From Aliidiomarina sp. (lineage in GTDB: Bacteria; Pseudomonadota; Gammaproteobacteria; Enterobacterales; Alteromonadaceae), in the NCBI RefSeq assembly GCF_022565475.1, contig NZ_JAIUMR010000004.1, positions 111,530-175,529 of the forward strand: a DNA stretch of 64,000 nucleotides. The letters run 5' to 3'. The notes beneath the pieces are model-generated. The model was not told the origin of the DNA. It made no database searches and worked only from the letters and a program-made list of their open reading frames with translations. The position numbers and the translations under genes were made by a program. Each line of letters opens with the position of its first letter. Position 1 is the first letter of the stretch. Shown in pieces: positions 17,951 through 26,976 of this stretch.

Positions 17951-20479
17951 TTAGCTATTAAACGCGTTATCGATAATACGTTTAATATAGTCGTAATGTG
18001 CGGTTGCTTCAAAGTCTGAACGACGTGGCGCACGCATCGCACGAATGCGGTTTAATTGCGCAGTTGCTGCCACTTTGCTCAGGTTGTCATAGCTTCCGCT
18101 ACCTTCGAAACCAGCAACATTCAGTAAGCGATTAACATACTCAATTTGCAGGTTTTTACTGGTGGTGGTCATTGGCTTGTTGGCTTGGAACACCGCGTCA
18201 GTCAGGTCACCCATGACTTCATGCAATGAGTATTCGTTGCCGTAACGCGTGCTGTCAGTAATCCGCTGCAATACCCAAGGGTGGAGCAGGTGATTAAAGA
18301 CATTGCGCTGCATGTTCAAGACCATGCTGTGGAACTTCGGATCTTCGTTGTTACCTGAGTGGTTGAAGAAACGACGCTCATTCTGCATGTAGGCAAGAAC
18401 AGGTTCCATACGGTGCAAAACATCCGGTGCAAAGACGTGATCTTTCAGCGCTTGCATCGCAGCTTTTTGACGCTCGCGCGGTACCGGAGTAAATGGCTTG
18501 GCATCAGCGCCTTGACCAACCACGGCACGCTCAACGTAGACACCACCGATTTGACGTGAAATCACGCCTGCTTGGCTGGAGTACTGACCAAACAAACGGC
18601 CAGCAGTCGTCGCGGTGCGCTGATGCGAACGACCATCAACGCGAGTACGCTCAAGCAAGTTATCGAGGGTGTGGTTGACGACTTCAAAGCGACCAAGTGC
18701 ATATGCCACTGGGTTTGAAGACATGTCACCAATCATGACTTGTGGGTCGATATGACGGCCAGGTGCACGCATGTCATCGGCGTCGTTACCGAACGCTAAA
18801 CCGTGTTCGTGTGAGCGGCTTAAAATCGCTTCTAAGCGTGCTTCTTCAGCGTCAGCGTCGTCAAGCGCTGGGCTGTAACCATACTCGATAGCCCAAACGT
18901 CGTAAGGACCAACCACGTACTGGTAAAAGTCACCTTGCTCCACGCCCGGTGGTGCAATGTTTACCGGCGCATAATCCATCACTGAGCCAGTGAGCACACC
19001 TTGCGTTAATGACGCGTCATGCACTTCATTCTCGTCCCACAAAATCGATGCTTTCATGTTGTGGTTTAAGCCTAACGTGTGGCCGACTTCGTGGAGAATA
19101 ACGTGAACCATACCTTGACGCAGTAGTTCGTTGTCTTCGATTGACTCGTTACCGAGTAAGTCCGCCATGGCGCGGCCGGCGATCAGGTTCGAATGGATCA
19201 AATGACCTTGGCTACAATACAAGCCATTTTCGTCATGTTGATGCCCTAAACCATAGGCGTCGTCAGCAAAAATTTCGTGCTCCATCCAACGGTTACTCAT
19301 GTAGACGTATTCCATCATGATGTCAGCTGCGATGAGCTCGCCGGTCAGCGGGTTCGCTAACGATGGGCCATAGCCACCAAACGGAGGACGTGGTGATGAG
19401 GTCCAACGCACGACGTTATAGTTAATGTCACCAGCATCCCACTCGGCGTCATCCGGCTGCACGCGAACTTCGATGGCATTGATGAAGCCAGCTGCTTCAA
19501 ATGCTTTGTTCCAAGCCAAAATACCTTCAGCGACAGTGTCACGCCATTCAACTGGCGTTGTGTTTTCAATCCACCAAACAATCGGCTGTACTGGCTCAGA
19601 CATCGCTGCATCTGGATCTTTTTTGACTAAGTTCCAACGGTTGATGACGTCGTTAAACGGTGTCCAGTCGGCGGTAGTCATGTTGGTGACCTGCTGACCG
19701 AAATAACCAACACGGGCGTCGGCACGACGCGGTTGGAAGTCATTCTCTGGCAGCGCAATAAACGAGTGCTGCAGCTTAATTGAAATTGAACGCGGGTCAG
19801 TCACTGCATTCGAGCCACGAACGGTCGGGTTTTGGTTATTGAATACATAATCAACGACCACGTCCATATTGTTCGGGTACGCACGTTTGTTCACGACACG
19901 TGATTGATTGCGGTTTAGGTTACCTAATGAGAACGAAGGGCCTTGGTTTCCGCCTGGGCGTGCCCATGGCGACACCCGGTGCAATGCTTCACTCAGGAAT
20001 AGCTCATCGGCGTCGAGGAGAATACGGCCGTCAGCTTCTTTCTTGATTTTCAACGACGCGACGGTCGCTTCGCTGATGTTGGCGTCTTTCGCGCGATGTA
20101 ACGCACTGTCTTCGTCAAAGTGGAAGTTGTTGTTGAGCACAACAATGTCGATACGGTCGAAATAACGACGGAACTCAACGACTTTCGTTTCCCGGTAGTT
20201 GCCACGGAAATGACCCGCTTCAACAACACCGTCAACCGTGGTGGCAAAGTAAAGGAACGGCTTGTCCAGTTGCTCGTCTGCAATCGAGAATTGCATTTTT
20301 CCGGTTTTCGGATCTTGATAAAGGTTGAATAGACCTTCGTGCGCATCAAGATCTTTGATGAGATCCGAATAACTTTTCTCTTCTTCTTTCTTCTCGCCAT
20401 TTTCTTTAGCTTCTTCGGCGTAAACCAAAGGAGTCACAAGTAATGCGGCAAGTGTTGTCGCAATCAATGTTTTCTTCAT
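17951..20479 (-). CDS. Secreted zinc-dependent metalloprotease (metzincin, DUF5117-type)
   Basis: 842-residue exported protein. Signal peptide MKKTLIATTLAALLVTPLVYA. A beta-rich N-terminal part (about 40-330) includes the KGxLPxx-like zone of DUF5117/5118 proteins. The metzincin site is HEVGHTLGLNH (zinc ligands His463, His467 and His473; base Glu464), followed by a Met-turn candidate, SVMDYAPVN, 40 residues on. The segment PFGGYGPSLANPLTGELIAADIMMEYVYMSNRWMEHE precedes the site, as in this family. The C-terminal 300 residues are helical with no recognised catalytic motif. The substrate is unknown; bulk protein degradation is likely. Confidence 0.88.
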   Translation of the reverse strand: MKKTLIATTLAALLVTPLVYAEEAKENGEKKEEEKSYSDLIKDLDAHEGLFNLYQDPKTGKMQFSIADEQLDKPFLYFATTVDGVVEAGHFRGNYRETKVVEFRRYFDRIDIVVLNNNFHFDEDSALHRAKDANISEATVASLKIKKEADGRILLDADELFLSEALHRVSPWARPGGNQGPSFSLGNLNRNQSRVVNKRAYPNNMDVVVDYVFNNQNPTVRGSNAVTDPRSISIKLQHSFIALPENDFQPRRADARVGYFGQQVTNMTTADWTPFNDVINRWNLVKKDPDAAMSEPVQPIVWWIENTTPVEWRDTVAEGILAWNKAFEAAGFINAIEVRVQPDDAEWDAGDINYNVVRWTSSPRPPFGGYGPSLANPLTGELIAADIMMEYVYMSNRWMEHEIFADDAYGLGHQHDENGLYCSQGHLIHSNLIAGRAMADLLGNESIEDNELLRQGMVHVILHEVGHTLGLNHNMKASILWDENEVHDASLTQGVLTGSVMDYAPVNIAPPGVEQGDFYQYVVGPYDVWAIEYGYSPALDDADAEEARLEAILSRSHEHGLAFGNDADDMRAPGRHIDPQVMIGDMSSNPVAYALGRFEVVNHTLDNLLERTRVDGRSHQRTATTAGRLFGQYSSQAGVISRQIGGVYVERAVVGQGADAKPFTPVPRERQKAAMQALKDHVFAPDVLHRMEPVLAYMQNERRFFNHSGNNEDPKFHSMVLNMQRNVFNHLLHPWVLQRITDSTRYGNEYSLHEVMGDLTDAVFQANKPMTTTSKNLQIEYVNRLLNVAGFEGSGSYDNLSKVAATAQLNRIRAMRAPRRSDFEATAHYDYIKRIIDNAFNS

Positions 20480-20547
20480 CTTTGAGTTCCCTGCATATGG
20501 CCGTTCAATGCAGCCTTTGTTGTGTGTGTTTAGGATTTAACCGTTCG

Positions 20548-20577
20548 ATTCTAACGATAACTTAACCGAATAAACAA
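20548..20577 (-). promoter_or_regulatory. Candidate promoter for the metzincin-NRAMP genes
   Basis: On the minus strand, TTGTTT (20572-20577), 18-base spacer, TAGAAT (20548-20553), about 70 bases upstream of the ATG at 20479. I saw no second clear promoter or metal-regulator operator in the rest of the divergent gap 20480-20763. Confidence 0.35.
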
Positions 20578-20763
20578 AAATAAAGGGTAAACAAATCTGA
20601 ATTTGCGGTAAATGAATGAATAGGGCGACCAAGTGCTGGGATTTTTAACGCTGTGACGGCTTTCGTGTTGGTTTGGTCAAGTTTTGTCGATATTCAGCGC
20701 AGCGAATTCTTTACTTTCAGATAGCAGAAGTCTATGCTCTTTCTGTTAATTCAGGAGCGAAAC

Positions 20764-21228
20764 ATGCGGTTAAATGGCCAGTTTTGGCTGGTAATTTTAG
20801 TTCTGAGTGCACTAGTGACGCTGCCGTTTGCCGGTGGCGCACTGGCGAGTGCGCCGCATATATTGCCTGTGGCAGCCGCGACTGACACCCATCATGCAAC
20901 GGACATGCAAAGCTTAGCTGATGAAGAGCATTGTGAATTAATGGCGAAGATGGCGGCTCAGCGCGCGGACAAGCCGGCCATAGAAGCCGAAGCGACAACT
21001 GATCATGTAGAAACAACCCTGCACGACTGTTGTGACCAAGACAGTGCGTGTTATTTAAATTGCCCAGTGGACTGTGGTCATTGCCTGTCCGTCGGCCACG
21101 GTTGTATGGCGGCGCTGACTGGCTTGAATATAGCCTCGCCCATTCTCATTGAATTCGCAATTCAAGGTTCTGTTCCCGACTATTCGCTGCTCCTCGTGCA
21201 GGCCACGAAACCCCCGATTATTGCCTAA
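20764..21228 (+). CDS. CopL-like Cys/His-rich exported protein of the metal-efflux cluster
   Basis: 154-residue protein that opens the efflux operon. An N-terminal signal or membrane segment (FWLVILVLSALVTLPFAGGALA) is followed by a short periplasmic domain with many potential metal ligands: THHATDMQ, EEHCELMAKM, HDCCDQDSACYLNCPVDCGHCLSVGHGCM. This pattern resembles the small DUF2946/CopL-type proteins found with copper-resistance genes. A copper-binding or metal-delivery role is inferred. The ATG at 20764 has a perfect AGGAG six bases upstream; the in-frame start at 20734 has none. The adaptor gene follows after 65 bases. Confidence 0.7.
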   Translation: MRLNGQFWLVILVLSALVTLPFAGGALASAPHILPVAAATDTHHATDMQSLADEEHCELMAKMAAQRADKPAIEAEATTDHVETTLHDCCDQDSACYLNCPVDCGHCLSVGHGCMAALTGLNIASPILIEFAIQGSVPDYSLLLVQATKPPIIA

Positions 21229-21293
21229 CCAAACTGTGTTGTGACAGGGCGCACTTTGCGTTCATGTTTTTTGCTTTGGTTAGGAATCCATTT

Positions 21294-23195
21294 ATGTTTC
21301 AGCGTTCACTTTGTAATCGCACGAAGTGCGTGGTTTGTCTACTTACCGTTCTGGCTCTGTTCGTGAGTCCTATTGGACACGCGTTACAAGCTCATAACCA
21401 CAGTCATGCTCATGCATCTGGGCAGCAAACGAGTTCGTCCGCGCAGAATAGCCAAGCGCTGTTTGCTGCGCCGCAAGAATACACCTGCTCGATGCATCCC
21501 ACCTTTCGCTCGACCGACCCAAATGATCGTTGCCCAATTTGCGGCATGGAGCTGATTCCGGTCGCATCTGGCGGTGACGATGATGGTGAGGTCGTAAGGA
21601 TTGAATTTAGCGGCCGCAGTTTGGCCTTGCTCGGATTGCAAACTGAGCCTGCGCAACGTGGTGCGGCGACACAAGACATCAGCCTAACCGGCACGCTCGA
21701 TTATGACGAGCGCAGCCTGACGACGATTAGTGCTTGGACGAGCGGCCGCATTGACCGTTTATATGTCAACTTTACCGGTGCGTATGTACAGCAGGGCGAG
21801 CCTTTGCTGGAATTGTATAGCCCCGAGCTGTTAGTGGCACAGCAAGATTTGCTGCAAGCGGTGCAAGTGGCCCGCAGTCAAAACCCCCGACAGATCCAAG
21901 AACAAGCTGAACTAACGCTGCAAGCAGCGCGATCGCGTTTGCGTTTGTTAGGGATAACGACCGCGCAAATTGACGAGATTATTGTGCAAGGAAAAATTAG
22001 CGAGCGGGTAGTGATTCGCGCCCCAAGTTCAGGCTTGGTCACTGGCCGTATGGTCAGCCAAGGCGACTACGTTGCCACTGGCGAGATGCTGTTGCAGTTA
22101 GCGGACAGTGACAAGATGTGGTTACTTTTGGATGTCTTTGAACGTGATCTGCACTACTTCCAAACGGGGCAAACATTAACTATTGAAGTGAGCCAGCCGG
22201 GGCATCCGCGCCATGCGGTGCAAGGCGAAGTGGTGGCGTTAGCCCCAAGAATTGATGCCCAGCGCCGGACACGAGAAATGCGCGTGGCATTAAACGAATC
22301 ATTATCGGTGCAAAGCGCCGGCGGTTTCGTGCGCGCGAGCGTTCAGCTAGAACACGCGGATGTCTTGACCATTCCAGTATCCGCGCCACTGATCACCGGT
22401 AAGCGTGCGGTTGTCTATGTGCAAGAGGAGGCCAACAGCGGTGCGTTCGCGGCACGCGAGGTTGAGCTAGGTCGTCGTTTGGGGGACCGCTACGAAGTAT
22501 TGAGTGGCTTGGAAGCGGAAGAACTTGTGGTGAGTCGCGGCGCGTTTCGGATTGACAGCGAGCTACAGTTGCGCGGCCGACCCAGTATGATGTCACCGAG
22601 CGGAGGCGGTGCACCGGTTCATGATCATGGTGGCGCTCACGGCAGCACTCAAGGCAGCGAGCAGGGATCTGATATCGGTAATGCGAACGGTAATGCGCAC
22701 GGTAATGCGCACAGCGCCCCAGCGCAAACGAGCGACACAGCAGCAGCGACTGCAACCATTGAATTCGATGCCAGTGTCGATGCATCTTCAGTCTTTGCAG
22801 CCTATCACCAAATGTGGGCGGCATTGCACAGTGACGACCTGCCTGCATGGCAACAAGCGGCCAGTGATTTTCATAACGCAGTGGCCGCTGTGTCCTGGCC
22901 GAGTGCTTTGGCCGAGCAAGAAGCACAGCTCAACACGGGTGCCGGTCATGCCCATCACGTCGGTCGCATCAGTGTTGCCCGGGATCAATTTTACGACCAT
23001 TCACAAGCGATGATTGCATTGGCGGAAGCTGGTTATCATCACGGTGAATTGCACCTAATGTTTTGTCCAATGGCGCGCCGAGGCCAAGGTGCTTATTGGT
23101 TGCAAGAACACGATGAACTGCTGAACCCTTACTTTGGTTCGCGCATGCTGCGCTGTGGTGACCATATGGGCGTGCTAGTGGGAGGAAACCACTAA
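21294..23195 (+). CDS. cusB: CusB-like RND periplasmic adaptor with heavy-metal-binding domain and DUF3347-like C-terminus
   Basis: 633-residue periplasmic membrane-fusion protein for the pump encoded next. After a signal peptide (CVVCLLTVLALFVSPIGHALQA) and a His-rich start comes a heavy-metal-binding domain, YTCSMHP ... DRCPICGMELIPV (about 62-87). The CusB adaptor core (lipoyl/hairpin/barrel) runs to about 425. A low-complexity Gly/His/Asn linker follows, and the C-terminal 150 residues resemble DUF3347 (MFCPMARRGQGAYWLQ ... NPYFGSRMLRCGD). The Met, Cys and His content suggests Cu(I)/Ag(I), though Zn/Co cannot be excluded. AGGA lies eight bases before the ATG at 21294. The stop overlaps the pump start by one base. 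Confidence 0.88.
   Translation: MFQRSLCNRTKCVVCLLTVLALFVSPIGHALQAHNHSHAHASGQQTSSSAQNSQALFAAPQEYTCSMHPTFRSTDPNDRCPICGMELIPVASGGDDDGEVVRIEFSGRSLALLGLQTEPAQRGAATQDISLTGTLDYDERSLTTISAWTSGRIDRLYVNFTGAYVQQGEPLLELYSPELLVAQQDLLQAVQVARSQNPRQIQEQAELTLQAARSRLRLLGITTAQIDEIIVQGKISERVVIRAPSSGLVTGRMVSQGDYVATGEMLLQLADSDKMWLLLDVFERDLHYFQTGQTLTIEVSQPGHPRHAVQGEVVALAPRIDAQRRTREMRVALNESLSVQSAGGFVRASVQLEHADVLTIPVSAPLITGKRAVVYVQEEANSGAFAAREVELGRRLGDRYEVLSGLEAEELVVSRGAFRIDSELQLRGRPSMMSPSGGGAPVHDHGGAHGSTQGSEQGSDIGNANGNAHGNAHSAPAQTSDTAAATATIEFDASVDASSVFAAYHQMWAALHSDDLPAWQQAASDFHNAVAAVSWPSALAEQEAQLNTGAGHAHHVGRISVARDQFYDHSQAMIALAEAGYHHGELHLMFCPMARRGQGAYWLQEHDELLNPYFGSRMLRCGDHMGVLVGGNH
22677..22712 (+). repeat. 12-bp x3 tandem repeat in the adaptor linker
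   Basis: GGTAATGCGAAC (22677-22688) is followed by two copies of GGTAATGCGCAC (22689-22700, 22701-22712), encoding GNAN-GNAH-GNAH between the adaptor core and the DUF3347-like domain. Confidence 0.9.
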
Positions 23196-26100
23196 TGGTG
23201 CACTGGTTGCTAAACAATAAACTAGTGGTTGCATTGCTCACCGTGGTGGTGATTTTTGCTGGTGTAGCGGTGGCTCCCTTTCGTTGGGACACTGGCTTAC
23301 CGTCGTCACCGGTCGCCGTTGACGCAATTCCAAACCTCGGTGAAAACCAACAGATAGTCTTTACCGAATGGCCTGGACGTTCGCCACAAGACGTTGACGA
23401 CCAAGTGAGTTATCCGTTGTCGGTGGCGCTTATGGGCGTTCCGGGCGTGAAAGACGTGCGCACTTTGTCGATGTTCGGTTTTTCCAGTATTTCAGTGATA
23501 TTCAATGACGACATTGAGTTTTACTGGGCCCGCTCACGGCTGTTAGAAAAGCTTAGTAGTCTGCCGGCGGGGACGTTACCGACCGGTGTGCAACCCGCAT
23601 TAGGGCCCGATGCTACCGGCCTAGGACAAGTGTATTGGTACACACTCGAAGGTCGTGACCCAGACGGCGAACCCATTGGCGGTTGGGATCTCGACGAGCT
23701 GCGAGCGATTCAAGATTGGTACGTGCGTTATGGCTTACTAGCGGCAGAAGGCATTAGCGAAGTGGCCTCCATTGGTGGCTATGTGCGTGAATATCAAATT
23801 GATGTCGACCCCGACGCACTGCGCTATTACGACGTCTCGCTCGAGCAGGTGATGCAGGCAGTGGCCGAGTCGAACCTCGACATTGGTGCGCGTACAACTG
23901 AGATTAATCGGGTTGAGTACATGGTCCGAGGCGTTGGCTTTATCCGCGCTTTGGCGGACATTGAAGCGGCGGTTGTGCGCGTTAACGCCAACGGCACGCC
24001 AATTCGCGTTGCTGACGTCGCCACCGTTGGACTTGGTCCGGCCGAACGGCGCGGTGCACTCGATGTTGCTGGCGCTGAAGCGGTCGGTGGTGTGGTGACG
24101 GTGCGCGAAGGATATAATCCATTAGCGGCGATTGAGAATGCCAAAGCGGAAATTGACCGCCTCGCTCCGAGCTTACCGGCACGTGCGGTTGTCGACTGGC
24201 AACAGGTGAGTGTCAGCGAGGTTAGCGCATTTGCACACCAACAAGGGTTGCCGGAATTCCGCTCGGCAACGCTGAACTTCGACGACAATGAACAACGGCA
24301 ATGGGCACAGTGGCTACAAAGTCATCCGCGCGAACGTTGGCCGAGTTGGTTGAATTTGAGTCAGGTGACACTAGTCCCATTTTATGACCGCTCGACCTTA
24401 ATTACCGAGACATTGGGCACGCTCAACGATGCACTCGTTCAGCAGTTGTTAGTTACTGCTGCGGTCGTGCTGTTAATGTTGCTGCACTTACGCTCTGCGC
24501 TCACCGTGGCGGCAATGCTACCGTTAGCGGTGTTGATGACGTTTATTGGCATGCGTTTGCTCGGCGTCGAAGCAAATATTGTCGCCCTAGCCGGGATTGC
24601 CATCGCGATAGGCACCATTGTCGATATGGGGATTATTGTGACCGACAATATTCTCCGTCTACGCAAACAACAGCCTGAACTTTCTGCTCACGATGCAGTT
24701 GTCAAAGGTAGCCAAGAAGTCGGCCCAGCGGTATTGACGGCGATCGCCACGACTGTGATTAGTTTTTTACCGGTGTTCACCATGACCGGTGCCGAAGGTA
24801 AGCTGTTTACCCCTTTGGCGTATACCAAAACGTTAGTGCTGATTGCTGCCATTGTGTTGGCGTTGGTCGTGGTGCCGATTCTCCTACGGATGTTGCTCAG
24901 CGACCGCTTGCGCGGGCTGGATCATTGGCTAAAACGGCATCGGGCGATTTATCGCGTGACCTATATTGCACTTGTGGTTGTCGTGATGATCGGCTTGGCT
25001 GCTCTGTGGGAACCGCTTGGTCCAGCCGCTGGATCGGTTCGCAATACACTGTTTGTGGTGTTTTTGTTTGCCGTTGTTGTCGGTGGCTTCACACTGCTAC
25101 TCAAACTTTACGAGCCGATTCTACGTTGGTGTTTGCGCTTTAAAGCCATCTTCCTCGCGCTACCCACGTTAGTGATTATCGCTGGGTTGGCTATCATCCC
25201 AGGTTTGGGGCGGGAGTTTATGCCGGCATTGGACGAGGGATCGTTTTTGCTGATGCCGACGACCATGCCGCACGCCTCGATTGGCGAGGCTCTGGATGTG
25301 CTCAGCCAGCAAGACCGAGCCATTGCTGCGATTCCGGAAGTGGAGTCGGTGGTTGGTAAAATTGGTCGGGCGGAAACCGCGCTGGATCCGGCTCCGGTGT
25401 CGATGATCGAAACCGTGATCAATTACAAAAACGAGTTTAAGACCGATGCCAATGGTCGACGGTTAAACTTCCAAGTCGACGCGGCCGGCGAGTTTGTCCG
25501 CGACGAGCGTGGCGAATTGATTATCGATCGACGCGGCCGGCCTTATCGACATTGGCGTGAGCATATTCACAGCCCACGCGATATTTGGGATGAAATTGTC
25601 CGTGCCGCGCAGGTTCCGGGTGTCACCTCAGCGCCACGTTTGCAGCCGATTGAAACGCGTCAGCTAATGTTGCAAACCGGCATGCGTGCAGCCATGGGCG
25701 TGAAAGTTCAGGCTCCCGACTTAGCCACATTGGAGAGCGCTGCACTGGCCATTGAAGCGACATTGCGGGAATCGCCAGGGGTGAATCAGGCGTCCGTGAG
25801 TGCCGAGCGCGTGATCGGAAGTCCATATTTAGAAGTACACCTGCAACGTCATGAAATTGCCCGTTATGGTCTTTCCATTACGGCCGTGCAGAATACCGTG
25901 GCGGCAGCGATTGGTGGGATGGAAGTGACGCGAACCGTTGAAGGGCGAGAGCGTTATCCGGTGCGCGTGCGCTATCAACGGGAACGCCGCGATGACATCG
26001 AAAGTATGCTGAATGTGTTGGTCAGTACCCCGTCTGGTGCGCAAATTCCGTTAGCCGAGTTAGCGACAATTGAATTCCAGCGTGGACCACAGATGATTCG

Positions 26101-26902
26101 CTCGGAAAACACCTTCTTAACTGCCTATGTCACGTTTGGAGCAGCAAACGGTTTTGCCGAAGTGGAAGCCGTTGAAGCAGCACAACAGCACTTGCAGCAA
26201 GCGCGTCAGAATGGCTCGCTGCAGCTAGCGCCGGGCGTCAGTTATAGTTTTGCCGGTAGCTACCAACAACAGCAAAGTGCGATGGCAACCTTGCAGGTGG
26301 TGATACCGCTGTCGCTGACGCTGATCTTTATTCTGTTGTATCTGCAGTTTAAGCAAGTGAGCACCGCCATGATGGTATTCAGCGGCATTGCAGTTGCTTG
26401 GGCCGGTGGCTTTATCATGCTGCATCTTTATGGTCAGAGTTGGTTTGCCAATTTCAGCCTGCCGTTTATTACGCAAGGCGTTACGTTACGAGAGATTTTT
26501 CAGTTTGACGTTACCCACCTGAGTGTTGCCGTGTGGGTTGGTTTCCTCGCTCTATTCGGGATTGCTGTGGATGACGGCGTGGTCATGGCCACCTATCTGA
26601 AGCAACGATTTGCCGAAGGTTACAGCCATAGTATTGCTGACATTCGCGAGCGTACTGTCGAGGCGGGTTTACAGCGGGTGCGTCCGTGTTTAATGACCAG
26701 TGCAACGACGATCTTGGCGCTCTTCCCGGTGTTAACCGCAACCGGCCGCGGTGCGGATCTAATGATTCCAATGGCGATTCCAACCGTGGGTGGCTTGACC
26801 TTTGTGGTGCTGAGTATGTTTGTGGTGCCCATTCTCTATTGCTGGCGCGAAGAGTTGCGACTCCGTTGGCAACAATACCGTGCCGACAAAACGATGGGTT
26901 AA
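23195..26902 (+). CDS. cusA: CusA/CzcA-like heavy-metal RND efflux pump, enlarged
   Basis: 1235-residue proton-driven inner-membrane pump (HME-RND). It begins like CusA (VDAIPNLGENQQIVFTEWPG, SQ/RSPQDVDDQVSYPL). The TM4 proton-relay Asp is in AIAIGTIVDMGIIV. Met positions equivalent to two of the CusA triad are visible in FLLMPTTMPH and RQLMLQTGMRAAMG; I do not see the third. It is about 190 residues longer than E. coli CusA (1047). The extra sequence includes a segment before VTLVPFYDRSTLI, a region around LKRHRAIYRVTY with additional hydrophobic helices, and a charged loop near GRRLNFQVDAAG. No outer-membrane cusC follows, so the channel must be encoded elsewhere. Confidence 0.9.
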   Translation: MVHWLLNNKLVVALLTVVVIFAGVAVAPFRWDTGLPSSPVAVDAIPNLGENQQIVFTEWPGRSPQDVDDQVSYPLSVALMGVPGVKDVRTLSMFGFSSISVIFNDDIEFYWARSRLLEKLSSLPAGTLPTGVQPALGPDATGLGQVYWYTLEGRDPDGEPIGGWDLDELRAIQDWYVRYGLLAAEGISEVASIGGYVREYQIDVDPDALRYYDVSLEQVMQAVAESNLDIGARTTEINRVEYMVRGVGFIRALADIEAAVVRVNANGTPIRVADVATVGLGPAERRGALDVAGAEAVGGVVTVREGYNPLAAIENAKAEIDRLAPSLPARAVVDWQQVSVSEVSAFAHQQGLPEFRSATLNFDDNEQRQWAQWLQSHPRERWPSWLNLSQVTLVPFYDRSTLITETLGTLNDALVQQLLVTAAVVLLMLLHLRSALTVAAMLPLAVLMTFIGMRLLGVEANIVALAGIAIAIGTIVDMGIIVTDNILRLRKQQPELSAHDAVVKGSQEVGPAVLTAIATTVISFLPVFTMTGAEGKLFTPLAYTKTLVLIAAIVLALVVVPILLRMLLSDRLRGLDHWLKRHRAIYRVTYIALVVVVMIGLAALWEPLGPAAGSVRNTLFVVFLFAVVVGGFTLLLKLYEPILRWCLRFKAIFLALPTLVIIAGLAIIPGLGREFMPALDEGSFLLMPTTMPHASIGEALDVLSQQDRAIAAIPEVESVVGKIGRAETALDPAPVSMIETVINYKNEFKTDANGRRLNFQVDAAGEFVRDERGELIIDRRGRPYRHWREHIHSPRDIWDEIVRAAQVPGVTSAPRLQPIETRQLMLQTGMRAAMGVKVQAPDLATLESAALAIEATLRESPGVNQASVSAERVIGSPYLEVHLQRHEIARYGLSITAVQNTVAAAIGGMEVTRTVEGRERYPVRVRYQRERRDDIESMLNVLVSTPSGAQIPLAELATIEFQRGPQMIRSENTFLTAYVTFGAANGFAEVEAVEAAQQHLQQARQNGSLQLAPGVSYSFAGSYQQQQSAMATLQVVIPLSLTLIFILLYLQFKQVSTAMMVFSGIAVAWAGGFIMLHLYGQSWFANFSLPFITQGVTLREIFQFDVTHLSVAVWVGFLALFGIAVDDGVVMATYLKQRFAEGYSHSIADIRERTVEAGLQRVRPCLMTSATTILALFPVLTATGRGADLMIPMAIPTVGGLTFVVLSMFVVPILYCWREELRLRWQQYRADKTMG

Positions 26903-26976
26903 ATTTGCGTGCGAGCTGATTTTCTGAAAAAGTATGTTGGCAAAAACAGAAGCCAAACAAGGAACGCCTGCTACCG

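Noticed and set aside
22393-22926. 177-residue minus-strand frame opposite the CusB-like gene
   Set aside because: Shadow of the adaptor gene; low-complexity Arg/His composition reflects the antisense of its linker.
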